Shown: positions 18,703 through 31,300 of the stretch, in pieces | How positions within the stretch are numbered: the first letter of the stretch is position 1 | Layout of the letters: every line of letters starts with the position of its first letter | Source of the DNA: Panagrolaimus kolymaensis | Taxonomy: Eukaryota > Nematoda > Chromadorea > Rhabditida > Panagrolaimidae | Direction: 5' to 3' | NCBI GenBank assembly: GCA_028622995.1 | Contig: JAJQJQ010000029.1 | Span: forward strand, 2,232,001-2,296,000 | DNA length: 64,000 bases | Made by a program: the position numbers and the translations under genes | Notes under the pieces: generated by a model | What the model saw: only the letters and a program-made list of their open reading frames with translations | Told to the model about the DNA's origin: nothing | Database searches by the model: none

Positions 18703-21700
18703 ACACCGGTTATAAGATTTCAAGCCGTCGTTAAGGTAAAATTTGTATAAATTAAGTTAATATCAAAAAAACTTTTTTTTTTCCAGCTTTCCTTTATTAC
18801 TGATACTAATGTTATTATCCACCTTCAAAATGTAAAAGTGGGACGCTGGAATGATTATTTCGATTCTCCTCAAAAAATGGCAAATTTCAGCTTATTCGAA
18901 AATATTGTAATAAAAGATGAATATTTTTCCAAGCTTTCTCTTCCATTTCAAATTCGGTATAACAATGGAAAAGTTTTTGGAGTTAAATTCCAAAACAATG
19001 ACACGGAATTTTCTGAAAATATCAAGCGTGGTATAGCGAATATTTTACAAGTTCAACATCCTTCTGTAATCAATACTGAAAATTTTGTTGATGAAAGCTT
19101 TGCATTTCGAATAAATGAGACATCTGTGGAAGGATTATGTGAAACGCTTTATTCTGGTTGGAAGAATCAAATTTTTAGCAATAATCTTAGTTCATATAAC
19201 CTTATGAAAACCATTGATTTTTCAAGATGCAATCATCGGCCAGAATTAAGATATAATTATTTCCGATTTTCGCAACCCGAGAGAAAACATTGGAAAAATG
19301 GTGAAAAAAAACTTGCTGAATCCTATCTTTACAATTCTCCTGCATTAACGATGTCTTCAGTTTATGAATTTGATCTAAATGGAAATGACAAGCATTATGT
19401 TATTAAAAATGCTAAATTTTTTAGTACATACAACTACGATATTGTCGATACAAAACATGCTTCTTTAATAACTTATGCATTTTCGAACTTAGCATTTAAA
19501 GTAAGTGTTATAAACCTGATTTCAACTTCAAATATAAAAATTTTAGAGTATGAAACCCAAAGAAACGTCCACACCTGAATATGATTTCAAAGAAGCTGAT
19601 TCAATTATTTTCAGCAATAACCTTAATAAGCTTTACGAAGATTTTATTGCTGATGGAGATGAATCATTATTTATCGAAAATCCTCAAATAAAAATTTCAA
19701 AAAGTTCTTTCATTATTATTAAATGCCTAAACAAACTTCATAAAGCTGAGACGTTAAACGACAGAACAACATCAATTATAAATGAACTTGTTTCGCTACT
19801 TCGTCATTCAAGCAAAAATGATATCAACCATATTTTCCAAAGCATTTTGGATGAACATGATAACAAAGAAGTAAAATTGGAAATATTCGCGGACATATTA
19901 TTAATATCTGGTACCAACAATACGATAGACAAAATATTCGAAATGATAAAAAACAAAAATATTAATGAAATCAAATCATCTTTAATTCTTTCAAAACTCA
20001 TAAATCTCCAATTCATTTCATATGAAGTAGTTGTTAACTTGAAGCAACTTTGTTATCACCATTGAATTCAAGAGACAACAAATTTGAAACGTGTCTGTAT
20101 GTTAAGTTATGGAGCTTTAGTTAACCCTTTATGCAAACAAGAAGCGTCTTTTCGAAAAGCAGATAAATATACTTCAGTTGGAGATTGTGGCTACTTTTTC
20201 AAAGAAGATGTTGTTGAAGAGATGATCAACTTCTATAACAAATCTTCAAATCATGAAGAAAAAATTCTTGCACTGAAAACAATTGGAAATATCGCACTCA
20301 AAAAATTTATTCCATTTCTTCGTGATGTCATTTATAATGATAAAACTGAAATCATTTTTCGGATTATTGCCATTGAAGCACTTCGCCATATGGAAATGGA
20401 AATGCCAAACAAAATTCAACACATACTTCTTCCCATCTTTCAAAACCGAAATGAATCTCCTGAAATCCGTGTTCATGCAATGAATCAACTTTTAGACACT
20501 CATCCAGATAAAGCTCTTGTCTTTATGATTATTGGTGATATTCTTAATGAACCCAGCGACGTCGTTAAATCTTCTTTTTGTCATATGATTCATCAAAAAA
20601 TCATGAATAATAAATATAATAAAGAAACGTAAGTGGTAAAAAAACTCTTAATATAAAGCTTTGCATTTAAAAAAATACAAAAAATGCAACTATTTTTATG
20701 GACACTCAAAATTAATAAATCTTTATATTTCGGAGTTAAAGAATCACTATCATCACTCTTTAATAAAGTAAATAAGAGATAAAAAGGTACTTGGATATAG
20801 CAACTTTTAGATTTTTCTGCTTTTTTTTTTGCTATTTCCTTTTATCAATCACTGATTAAATAACATTAAAATATTTTACAGAACAAAACTATTTCGCAAT
20901 TTATTAAACGATTTTGGTTTTAACGCTAATGGAATGTCAAACAACTTTTTCACGAATTTACCATTTAATTTTGGTTTAACCAATATTTCCAACAACAATT
21001 CTTTCCTTCCCAAAGAAATAATTGCATCATTCAATATTTTTTTAAACAACCATTATATTCCAAGCTTTATTCAATTTGGTTTTTTATTCCAAAATATTGA
21101 AAAATTAATAAGCAAGAGTGATCCTACGAATTTCTGTAAATTTATCAAAAGTTTATTAAAACAAAATGCTGCATCAGATGTTTCAAATAATGGCAAGCCA
21201 ATGATTTTGTTTTATTTTCGTGATCAAGGAATTGATTCATATTATTATGTTATTGATGAACAATCATTCTCTGAAATTTCTCAATTTTTTACCGGCGATA
21301 ATTTATTAAAAAAGCAAAAAAATATCAAATTTAACTGGATATCTTATTTATATGACCAACAGATTAACATTCCAACGGTATTCGGATTACCACTTCATAC
21401 TTCATTAAGTGCTCCTATGTTTTCTGTTTTGAATGGAAATGTCACAACCCATTTGAGTGAAGCTGCAATTTCTTTCCATGGACAAATTAAAACAATTATC
21501 GCTGCCGGATTGAAAATGAAAATATTCTCGCCGTTTATTAATATTGGAACTAAAACTTATTATTCCGCGCAAACATATTTTCCTTTAAAATTACAAACTA
21601 AACCTGATTCCACATCTTGCCTTCCAAATATCACCATTGAAATTCCAAATGAAGACGTAGAATTACTTCTTTTACAAATCCGACCTTCAACTTTTACTGA

Positions 21701-21978
21701 AATTTGGACAGAAGCAAACGAAAAAGAAATGGGTGAAAAAACTTTATTCATGGAAGGAAAAAAATATGTTACTGATGAAAAAGTTTTTAATTCTTCCTCC
21801 TTTGGTTTGCCTACTCAAATTTTTTCTCAATTCGATTCTGATTCAACTAGCCTTAGTGATGGAGTTTTTGATAACGGATATCTTACTGGTAATAATTGGT
21901 TTCAAATGAAGTCAAATCGTTTAATGCAAAAATTTGAAATTGGTTTAAATGGATCTTCTTCTATTTTAGAGACTATGG
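18703..21978 (+). pseudogene. vit: vitellogenin-like gene, truncated and interrupted
   Basis: Large lipid-transfer protein (yolk precursor) fragment. Exons: possibly 18703-18735 (RFQAVVK), then 18787-19500, 19547-20628, and 20882 to the LTR junction. The vitellogenin N-domain is clear: FITDTNVIIHLQNVKVGRW, ENIKRGIANILQVQ and CNHRPELRYNYFRF, then the superhelical region (AIEALRHMEMEMPN, VHAMNQLL). The DUF1943-type sheet follows (FGLPLHTSLSAP). Lesions: no start codon or signal peptide could be joined at the 5' end; an in-frame TGA at 20063-20065 falls between LCYHH and the rest of the same exon; the coding sequence is cut by a solo LTR at 21979, and no von Willebrand D domain follows. About 960 residues are represented against about 1600 in a full protein. 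Confidence 0.8.
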
Positions 21979-22271
21979 TGTAGCGGTTGTTAGGTTCGAA
22001 TGTTTAGGAGTGCTTACACATCTTTATTGGTCTTTACATAAATACACAAGAGACAAGAGAGAGACATAAGATAGGAGAATCAGGAGGTCGGCAGCCGGAA
22101 CGTCATGATGGTGAATGAGATGTTGAGGGAGAACAAGTGTGTCGGAAGTTCTGGAGGCAGCTCCTTTTATATGGTGTTGGGGCAGCCAGAGGGCGGAGCA
22201 AGAGATGGTAGTTGTGCGTCGTGGATGGTTGTGTGTCTGGCTTGTGGTGCACGTGAATTGCATCCATTACA
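21979..22271 (-). mobile_element. solo LTR of a retrotransposon
   Basis: A G/C-rich block of 293 bp, unlike its AT-rich surroundings. Read on the minus strand it begins TGTAATGG and ends CGCTACA, the TG...CA form of LTRs. It has a TATA box (CCATATAAAAGGAG, plus-strand 22161-22174) and downstream an AATAAA signal (22023-22028), the expected U3-R-U5 order. CTAT flanks it on the left (21973-21976) and directly on the right (22272-22275), but two extra bases (GG) lie between the left copy and the LTR, so the target duplication is imperfect. No internal retroelement domain is next to it, so it is a solo LTR. Transcription from it would run toward the vitellogenin remnant. Confidence 0.72.
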
Positions 22272-22277
22272 CTATCA

Positions 22278-23750
22278 ATGGAAATAATACTTTTTTTACC
22301 CCAGAAAATTTACTTCTTGAAGTTGAAACACACGATTTTATTAATAGGGTTTGGTTTAATTTTGTTTCAACTTATTAATGTTAATGGCTTATTTTTTCAG
22401 CTTGGAATTTTCGGAGGGCATAATGCCCACGAAAAAATTTATATTTTTACCGTCAATGTACAACTTAAAGAAAATCATATCTGTGGCGGCGCATTAGTAA
22501 CAACTAAATTCATACTATGTGCCGCCCATTGTTTGAAAGGGTAATTTTAATTTTTTATTTTTGATAAAAAAAATACACAAAATTTTCAGCCTTGATAAAA
22601 ATGATGTTTCCGTCTTAGTGGGTGGTTATAAAGTTAAAGATGGAGTTAGATATCAAGCCGCAGACATAAAAGTTCATCCAAAATATGATAAGGTCGCCTA
22701 TAATGGATATGATATAGGTTATATTTTGTAAGTTTTGTTTATTATAAAAGAAGATAATTTTATTATGGTTAGATTATGTAAACTAAAAAATTAAAATATA
22801 ATCACAATTTTGGAAAACATTCACAAGTACGACCAAAATACCAGAAGGAGGATTTTTTGACATGAGATTTTTATTGTAGAAATCGCAAAAGATACTCTTA
22901 AAAAAAATCTTTCAGTTGCATGAAAAGGGTGCCACAAATATTATTCAAATACGTTGTTAACTGTAGGCAAGACGATAAAATGTTTTGCCACATATAAATA
23001 AAGTTAGGAAATTTCATTTTATAAAAAAAAAACAATGAACTTTGTTAAACGATTACTTAATTTTTTTTCTTTCGCGATAAACTCTTCCATACTAGTCATT
23101 TATAAAAAAATTTATTTATTTTTGTTGAACATCCTTTTCAAATTACCACAAATTAATGGGTTGGAATAGGCTGGCTTTCCACAAATTCATTTTTAGTTTC
23201 ATAAAATAATAAAAATCAAAAAAACCATTATGAATGAACGATATTTACTTCAACAATTTCAGGCTTGATACCGAAGTGAATTTAAACCATCCTAAATATC
23301 CTGCTGGGTTAATAAATGTACCTACAAGGCCACTCGATGTTCGTACAGAAGCAACTGTATTAGGATGGGGAGCAAGTAGTGGTATAAAGCCAAACTACAA
23401 CTATCCTAAAAATCTTCTCAAACACGAATTACCCATTCTTCCTTTTAGTGATTGTAAAAAAGTAGTAAAAAATTTGCGTGATTCAATGCTTTGCGCTGGT
23501 TGGGTTACTGGTGGGCATACAATTAATGTATGCGATGCCGATTCCGGCGGACCATTAGTTCATCATAATGGCGTTGAATTTCAGCTTTTTGTAAGATATT
23601 CTCATCTACTTAAAAAAAATAATTAAAACTTTTTAGGGGCTAGTTTCATTTGGAAATGATAACTGCAACGCAATGGATTATCCTAGCGTTTTTGTTAACA
23701 TTACTTATTGGGAAATTCGAGAATGGATAAAAGAGAAAATTGGTATATAA
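22278..23750 (+). CDS. chymotrypsin-fold (S1) serine protease, secreted
   Basis: Exons 22278-22540, 22590-22727, 23263-23590 and 23637-23750 encode 280 residues. The N-terminus has a hydrophobic signal segment (HTILLIGFGLILFQL), then the mature start FGGHNA in the position of IVGG. The catalytic triad is present: His in CAAHC, Asp in YDIGYI (usually NDIAL) and Ser in CDADSGGPLV. Position 193 is Ala instead of Gly (ADSGGP) and position 189 is Asn rather than trypsin's Asp, so specificity is not trypsin-like and the oxyanion hole may be altered. The C-terminal VFVNITYWEIREWI is the normal closing helix. The ATG lies 6 bp after the solo LTR, so its native promoter may be displaced. Intron 2 (535 bp) is unusually long for this region and shows no ORF. 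Confidence 0.83.
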
Positions 23751-24359
23751 CTGAAACTGATTTCTAAGTTTCATATGTATTACATTTTAAACCCAAAAAA
23801 TTAATCACTATATTATAATTCTTGACACATTTATTCGTTGTTTCAATTTTAAAATGTCAATAAAATGATCTGACTAACACCCGTAACGATGCATTTCGAT
23901 AAAACACACTTTTCCAACTAATATTTTTTTAAATACATAGAATTCCTTTTTATGATGGACAAAAAAATCCTTTGCAATGACAACTGCGGCGACTTGTTTT
24001 ATCTCAGTGAGCAATCGATATGCGGGAGTAAGCGGCTTTAAGTTTTGCATTAGTCATAGTTTTTTTAAAATGTTTAAAAAAGCAGCTCAGGAGGATTAGC
24101 GTCTAAAATTAAATTCTTGTTACGCCATAGCAATTTTTGTATGCTGCATATCACCACATTTCCACAAAATTAGATTGTAAGTTAGTTTAAATTACATTCA
24201 AAAAATTGGACTAATTCTGTAAAACTTTGTCGGAAAACTTTTTGATTGTTTAGAATAAATGGTCTAGTTGGGTTTTTCCCCTCCACTTTTTTTACATAGA
24301 TTCCGTTTCCAGGAAAATAATTGTAATATAATATTTCAGACATTTCTTCAAAACTATTC
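23751..24359. other. intergenic, protease 3' end to next family gene
   Basis: AT-rich, with no coding frame. A TATTTCAG at about 24332-24339 upstream of the ATG at 24360 is a plausible splice or trans-splice acceptor for that gene. Confidence 0.3.
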
Positions 24360-25384
24360 ATGCAACGTGTTTCATTGCCTTTGCTTTCATCTCCAAAAAT
24401 TCAAAACTTTTCAATTCCAGAAAATATAATTTTCTATATTTCAAAAAATCCTTCCACTATCAAAGTTTATGAAAAACTTATAAAAATATGCAAATATTTT
24501 TATTTGAAAGCTCAAATTATAACTTTTAATTATTTAATTACCATTGGTCCAGTTGATTGCTGGAGAGTAAGACAAATGAATGGAATAGATACTTCCCTCG
24601 AAATTATGTTTCAAATACAAAACTTTCGAGGAAAAATTTGGATTAATGATGAATTTGAAATACGTTTTCAACCAGGAAAATCAGTTGCTTCATCAATCGC
24701 CCAAAAGATTTATCGATGTGATATACGTGTTTTGTATTTAACCGATCAAATTATTACATTTAACGAATTCAAACTATTTATTTCATCTGGTTTAGTTGAA
24801 AGTTTAACTATTAGAGATAATTCTGTGGTAAAAAGCGATGATGAAAATGGAAAAACTGTCCCGATTGAAACATTAATTGAAATGCTTCCAAAACTTAAAT
24901 TATTTGCATGTTCAAACACCATAATTGATCCTTGGCCAATGACATCTAAAACAGCTGAAAAGCTTCCAAATATTCGACATTTTGAAAATTTAGAACGTTT
25001 TGCATTAAGTTATCTTCCAGAAATGTTTGATTTTGAAACATTTTTTGATAAATTAAAAGTAAGTTGAAGTCCCTAAAACTTTTCATCTCCCGACTGTGTT
25101 CCTTTGCAATAATGGTTATTAAATACATGCGGGATAGTCAAAACTGAATCAGCTATTTTTTCTATGTATCATAAATATATTTTTAGAAGCCATTCAAAAT
25201 AAGCATTTCTCTTCGTTTCAATAATTTTATTTCCAACAATTTTAAAGAAAGGCTTAAAGCTTTTGTTGATAAAACAATTGAAGATGGATTAACTGATAAT
25301 TATCCACCTGATATTGATTATCCTGAAATGACTGAAGAATCAAAGCAAGCATTATGGGAATTGATGGATGAATACGATAAATAA
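24360..25384 (+). CDS. F-box-like family protein (two-exon form)
   Basis: Exons 24360-25058 and 25187-25384 encode 298 residues, the shortest intact member because the basic RKRK tail is missing. Starts MQRVSLPLLSSPKIQNFSIP, then NIIFYISKNPS and LIKICKYFYL. Middle signatures: QKIYRCDI, IITFNEFKLF, EMLPKLKLF, SKTAEKLPNI and LPEMFDFETFFDKLK. The intron is in the standard phase-0 place. Exon 2 (66 codons) has KPFKISISLRFN, NFKERLKAF and PPDIDYPEMTEESKQAL. It lies about 8 kb from the main cluster, beyond the vitellogenin/protease block. Confidence 0.72.
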
Positions 25385-28300
25385 TACTCCAAAACTTTAA
25401 TTTAATATTTTTACATGTATTTTTAATTTTTGGATTTCGTTTTTTATAAATAAAAAAATTTACAACGCTCTTTCCGTTTTTTAACTAAAAATTAGTCAAC
25501 AAACTTTCAAATAATTTTAATACGGTTTTTGGGTTTTTTTTGTTGTAATTTATATTTGAAATTGTTTCATGGATTGATTTTCATTTTTTTTGTTTTATGT
25601 TTATTTTTAAAAGATGATCGATCAATTTATTATAAAAAGCTAATAAAAAAAACTTTTATCTTTTGTCTTTCATTTTTTTTTAAACCCGGATACCTTTATG
25701 ATCGTCTAAGCAATATTGTTGTTGTTGTGACTTCGGCGAGATAAAAACTGAAAAAGACGAATGTCATATACTGTCGTAATCGAGTTTTTGGAAAAAGCTT
25801 TTTTTTTTATTCTAAAGCGAATGAATGAACTTTAATCTTGAATTTATTTTGATTTAGACATGTTTCAGGATATTCCCAGCAAGTTTTTTTAAAAACTAAT
25901 TCCGTAATCATTTTTGCAACTGTGACGATTTTATTATGATTTTTAAAGATAGCTGTCGATATAATATACAGAGATTTGCGACATTTTTCTTTTACAATTA
26001 CAGCATTTTTTTGTTTTTCCGGTTATGGCGGCTGTCTGCTTGAATGTCGTCAGATTACTATTTTTTTTGCTGACATTGTCAAACAAGAAAGACCTGTTTT
26101 TTTTTTCAATCACTTTTTTGTTTTACACTTTTAATAAAGCTTTTGAGATTAAAAAAAGCTAACGATCAATGAAGAAAAAAAACATTTCTGTTTCTGTTAT
26201 TTTTTTTTTTGAAAGCAAAAAAAAACTGAAATGGATACGAGAAAAAAAGAAAAAACATGTTTTGTTTTTCTCAATCTCTCTCATTTATTTATTTTTCTTG
26301 AATTTGATAAAGAAAATAAATAAATACAAAACTGTTTTGTTCGTGGTTTTTTTAAAACAATTTTGTCTATGTTTTACTTATCTGTTTTCAAAAATATTAC
26401 AATATTTTGGTTTGGATATTATTTTTTTTTTTGGTGTGTTAAAAGCAACGTATAAAAACAATAATTACTGTACACTTTTTTTCTGGGTTTTCAAGATTAT
26501 TTTTTTTTATAAATAATTTGAGCTTTTTTTTTTTGCAATTAAACTTGGTTAATAATTGCAACATTGCTATTAAAAAGTACCTATTTCAGGCGTCTTTTAA
26601 TTGGGGTTTATAAAAAAAAGAATATTAAAGTTTATGAACTTATAATTATACAACAAAGCCAGACATGGAGTGGCATGACACAGATTTTTTTTGAATAAAA
26701 ATATGTTGCAAAACTTTTGAAAAATAATTACCGGAATAAAATTACAATAATAGTCATATACCTTAGCTTACAAAAGAGTACAACCATCGTTTTGCGATTT
26801 CCATGTTTATAAATAAAATTAATGTAACTAATCAGCAAAATGGTAATCAAAGAATCGCGGATTTCAAAATTATTTCTTCTTAATCGCATTCCTGAAAATT
26901 GTTTTTTTCACTTTTAATTTCCAGGATTTCAAAATTATCCACACCCATTTTTATTAACTGTTAGACCTCTTCTTGTTTAGCTTTACATATTTTGGCGAAA
27001 TTCATAAACCACCTCCGCTAAATTAAATAAGCTGCTGCGGAGGTTCACAAAAGAAGAGCTTCATTTTCAAGGGTTTTTGTTTTGTGTTGTTTCTTCCTCA
27101 AATCGCCTTATCTTTTTTTTGTTTGTAACATTCATTATTCATTCATTACTTTTTCTCTTCGTTTTTTTCTTTCTTGCGTCATTTTTTCTTCCTTCATGAA
27201 ACCAACTTTTTTTTCTACTTTTCTTGGACGCTCCTTAATAACTAACTTTACTCCTCTCCCATTCTTCCATCTTTCTTTGTTATTAAGCTCATCTTCATTT
27301 TTTTTAAAGTTAGTCATGCAAAAAAAAGAAAATAAAATAAAAAATAACAAGTTTCTATCCATTTTTTTCTTGTTACAAATGAGTTTTTCCTTTTCGTTTC
27401 CTTCCTTCCCTTTTCTTGTGTTTTACTCAAATTTTTTTTATTAACAAGCATGAACATTTTTTTATCTTTCTTGTCTTAAATAGTTTAAAGTAACTTTGTT
27501 AAACTTTTTTTTTTTTATTTCCTAGTCATTTTTTTAAATGAGTTTCTTCGTGGTTCTTAGTATTCTTTTTTTAATAAGCTACCGTAACAAACAAAAAAAA
27601 CATTGAATTTAGAGCAACGTTTTTTTGTTGTTGAAGTGGGTTTAAGAAAAAAAATGTATTCAAGTGTTTTGAAGGTTTTTTTAAAAATATGATACTTTTT
27701 CTAGAATAAATTAGTGGAATTTTGGGTTTTTTGCGCTGGTGGTGTCGGCAAGCTTTGTTTTTCCAAAAAAATGACGAGTTACAACAACGAAGCAGCTCTA
27801 AATTAAAATTAAAATTTTAAGTTTCAAAGCATATAAAATATTTTTAATTTTGAAAAATATCTTATTTTCTTTTTTTGTTGTTGCAAAAAAAAGTAAAATT
27901 TTTCAAAGGTCATCGTTATTGTTTCTTTTCTATCATTTAACGACGTAACACTCATCTGATCACACCACACTCAAATAAAACGCCGTAAACAAAGGCAATG
28001 ACTTTCATTAAAAATTGTAATAAATTTTCTATAAACTTTCTTCACTTTTTTCAAAATTGGATTTTGGAAGTTTTTTTTATTTTTTAACGATACTTGATTT
28101 ATGATTTAAACTAAGACACACATTCATAGTTTAACGAACTTATATTTTGGAAAATGGAAAAATATTTAAACTATAATTATTGCATCAAGGTATATACATC
28201 TAATTATTCTGTCTATTTTAAAATTATTATTATCATTTTCCCGCAAACTTGTCTTTGCTGTATTTTAAACTCTTTTTTTTTAAATTTATTGGATGAAAAA

Positions 28301-31300
28301 ATTTATCTTTCTTGTAAGATACAAATAATAAAAAAACTTTATTCGCCAAATTTATATTTTTTTCAAACAAACCTTATTTGACCAATGAAATGGAAATTTT
28401 TTTATAAAACTTTTCCTCGTTAAAAAAATATTTATAAAGCCGAGCTGAACTTTTTTTAACTTTGACCGGAAATATGAAAATTGTGGCGAGCGTCAAAACT
28501 TTTGACCTTTTTTTTCTGGAAAAAAGGTATCTTTTTTAATTTCAAAACTTTTTCATTCTTCCTTTTTTTCTTCTGGAAATGGCTGCTTGATATTAATCAT
28601 ACATGTTTTTTTGTTACATTTTATTGCGTAATTTTTACGAAAGCTTGCTCCATTGCTTTATTTCTGTGTTTCTTTCTTTATTTCATGTGATTTTTTTATT
28701 TAACAATATTTTCCCGAGAAAAATTTATTTTTGTAAAAAAAAAACCGTGATAATGGATATTTTTGTTATCTCTATTTTTTTCTCTTTCGTGCTCTTTGAT
28801 CCTCTTATGATAGATGCCTTTTGATATCCAATGTTGAAAGTGTTCTTTGCTTCCGTTTTGGTCCGCCTTTAAAAGAATCGTCTACCATAAATGTTGTTGA
28901 ATCGCTAGAAAAATCATTGACGCTCTAAGCTTTTTTTAAATCATTTTTATTTAATAAACTAATTATAAAAATTTATATTTGTGATTTTTGTGATGTAATC
29001 AAGTAAATTTTCGAGAATGCGGTAAGGTGGAAGAAAATGGAAAAACGTTATTTTTATCATTTTTTAAACCTTAACATGAAATTAAATCTTCACGGAAACT
29101 AGAGATATTTTTTGGCGCAAAAATCGAATATGAATTAAGTCTATTGTATTTAGTAATGCATCGAAAGAGATAATAAAAAAATTCTTACGGCCGCAAGTTT
29201 TAGTTTCGAATACCATTTTTTGATAATTTTAATGCAACAAAAAAGCCAGGTGCACTTATAAAAATTTAGAATATTTTAATAACCTTTTTTCATTTATTTG
29301 CAATATCAAATTATTATAAATTTAAAAAAAACACCTGCCCGCTTTGAAGTCGCGTGTTAAAAAAAATAATAGCCTTGATCTCTTTTTTCTTTTTTCATTA
29401 TTTTTTTTTTTCAATTCCAAACAAAGCTTCTTTTTTTTTTTTTGCTTCCTCCCACACAAACATCCCATCACACACATATGCGGAGCATATCCATTTTTTC
29501 CGTTTCTGAACCTCATAATAAATTCGCAGCATCATAAAAAAAATGATGATGAAGATGCAAGCCTTCTTCGCTCCCAAAAAATATTCTTCTCTCTTTTTTT
29601 TTATTAAAAGCAGCAGCAAAAGAAGCTTTTATTTGTTTATGGATATTTGTTTTGTTATTTTTTTTCGGGAAATATAAATTCATTATTAAATCTCACATTT
29701 TTTTCTTTCTTTATATTTTGTTTTTTTTCTATTCGAAAAAAAGGAAATATCGCTTTTCAAAAATAAATTGTCTCATTTAATTTTTTTCTAAATTTTAAAA
29801 GAAAAAATAATTAAAAAAAAATCAAAAATGAAAACTCAAAATCAACGAAACCGAGGGGAGGAAAAAAAATAGTGTATCCGCGCAAATTTTTGCAGTCAGT
29901 CGATCTTTTTTTTTTGAAAAATTAAAAAAGAAAGAATGAAACTCTGATTGACTGAATGACGACTGGGCTGGTTGGATGATGATGACGACGACGACATTGC
30001 CTTAGGGGAGGAGGAGGTTTGATTTTTTTCCTTTTCTTTTTTTGTGGATATAAAAAAAGTTATGCATAGCGTCGTCGTCGTCTTTGGTTTGGTGGATGTC
30101 TTTTAAAGATGAAAGAGGCGAAGAAGAAAAAAAAGAAAAAAAGTAGGGGAATAATGTTTTTGGTCAATGATTGATTTTTTTCTTTTTCCTTTTTAAATTT
30201 CTTTTTTGATTTTGATGTTGGTTCTTTGAGGATTTGTTCTTGATGCTTGCTTATGTGGATGAATAAAAGAGAGCTCAATGAAACAAAAAAAAAATGAAGG
30301 GTGGTTCTACTTTTTTGGGAGAAAAAAATGAGAGATAAATCATATGTTATACACGTGTATGTGTGCGATCGGATAGAAGAAAAAGATGGGGATGAGATTA
30401 TGTTGGATATAAAAATAATAAAAGTTGGGTGGTTGGTTTACTTACTTTTTTAATCACATTTTTTTGTTGGTTTTGTTTCAAAGTAAAATAATTGACGTTG
30501 TTTGTTGTTGGCTGTGATTTAAGGCAATAAATATTTTGCGATTTGATTTCCGGTTTTAATTAATTAATAAATGTTTGAGCATTTTTTCATAGCGAAAATT
30601 TAAAAATTCTTTTAAACTTTTATTATGTCAAAAAAATTTTAAATTTTTTTGGCGATTTTAAATTAACAAAATTGTATTTTATCTTTCTTCATATTCATGT
30701 TTGGTTTTCTTTATTGTCCAGAAAATATTCTTCTTTTTATCATTCCAATTTTTAGTTGCTTTCTTTTTTTTGTTTTGAAAAGCTTCTAAAAATACATATT
30801 TCTGATTTCTTAATTCATTCGTCTTTGAATTCTTTCTATTTCCTGACGACTCACGATCATCCCATCCATCGCTTCGCCATTTATTTTATTTTTGGATCTT
30901 TGATCACCAACCAACGAGTTTTACATATCTTTTAAAGATTCAACCTTTTCCATTTTTTTTTTGTTTAATATTTTTTATTTTTAACTTTCTCCGAAATATT
31001 TTTTTTTTCATTCAAAAATATATATCAGAATTTTTTTGTTTTTCTCCATCGCGTTCGTTGGTTGGCGTTGTTTTTGTCTGGCATCATTTTTTTTCCTTTT
31101 TTTTGTTTTAATTTTGCCATAAATAAAATTCCATTCCATTTTTTTTCGGTGTATGTTTATTTTTTTTATTTTTTTTAAAAGTTGAATAAATAATTCTTTG
31201 CCCAACAACAACAATCTTCTCAATTTACACTATAATTTTTTTTTATGCGCGGTTTTTTTTGCTTCTTTTTTCCCCATTTTTTACGCCACAGCTTTGAGAA

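Noticed and set aside
20063..20065. TGA as a selenocysteine codon in the vitellogenin-like frame
   Set aside because: Vitellogenins are not selenoproteins, the gene has other lesions, and no SECIS-like structure could be recognised.
21979..22020. tRNA gene or tRNA-derived SINE suggested by GGTTCGAAT near the LTR edge
   Set aside because: No matching A box or cloverleaf arms; TATA and AATAAA in LTR order on the other strand explain the block better.
22024..22263. Minus-strand open frame inside the G/C-rich block
   Set aside because: It lies entirely within the LTR and shows no retroelement or other protein motif.
26169..28824. Several Phe/Lys/Leu-rich open frames
   Set aside because: They translate homopolymer T or A tracts, lack conserved motifs, and appear on both strands at the same place.
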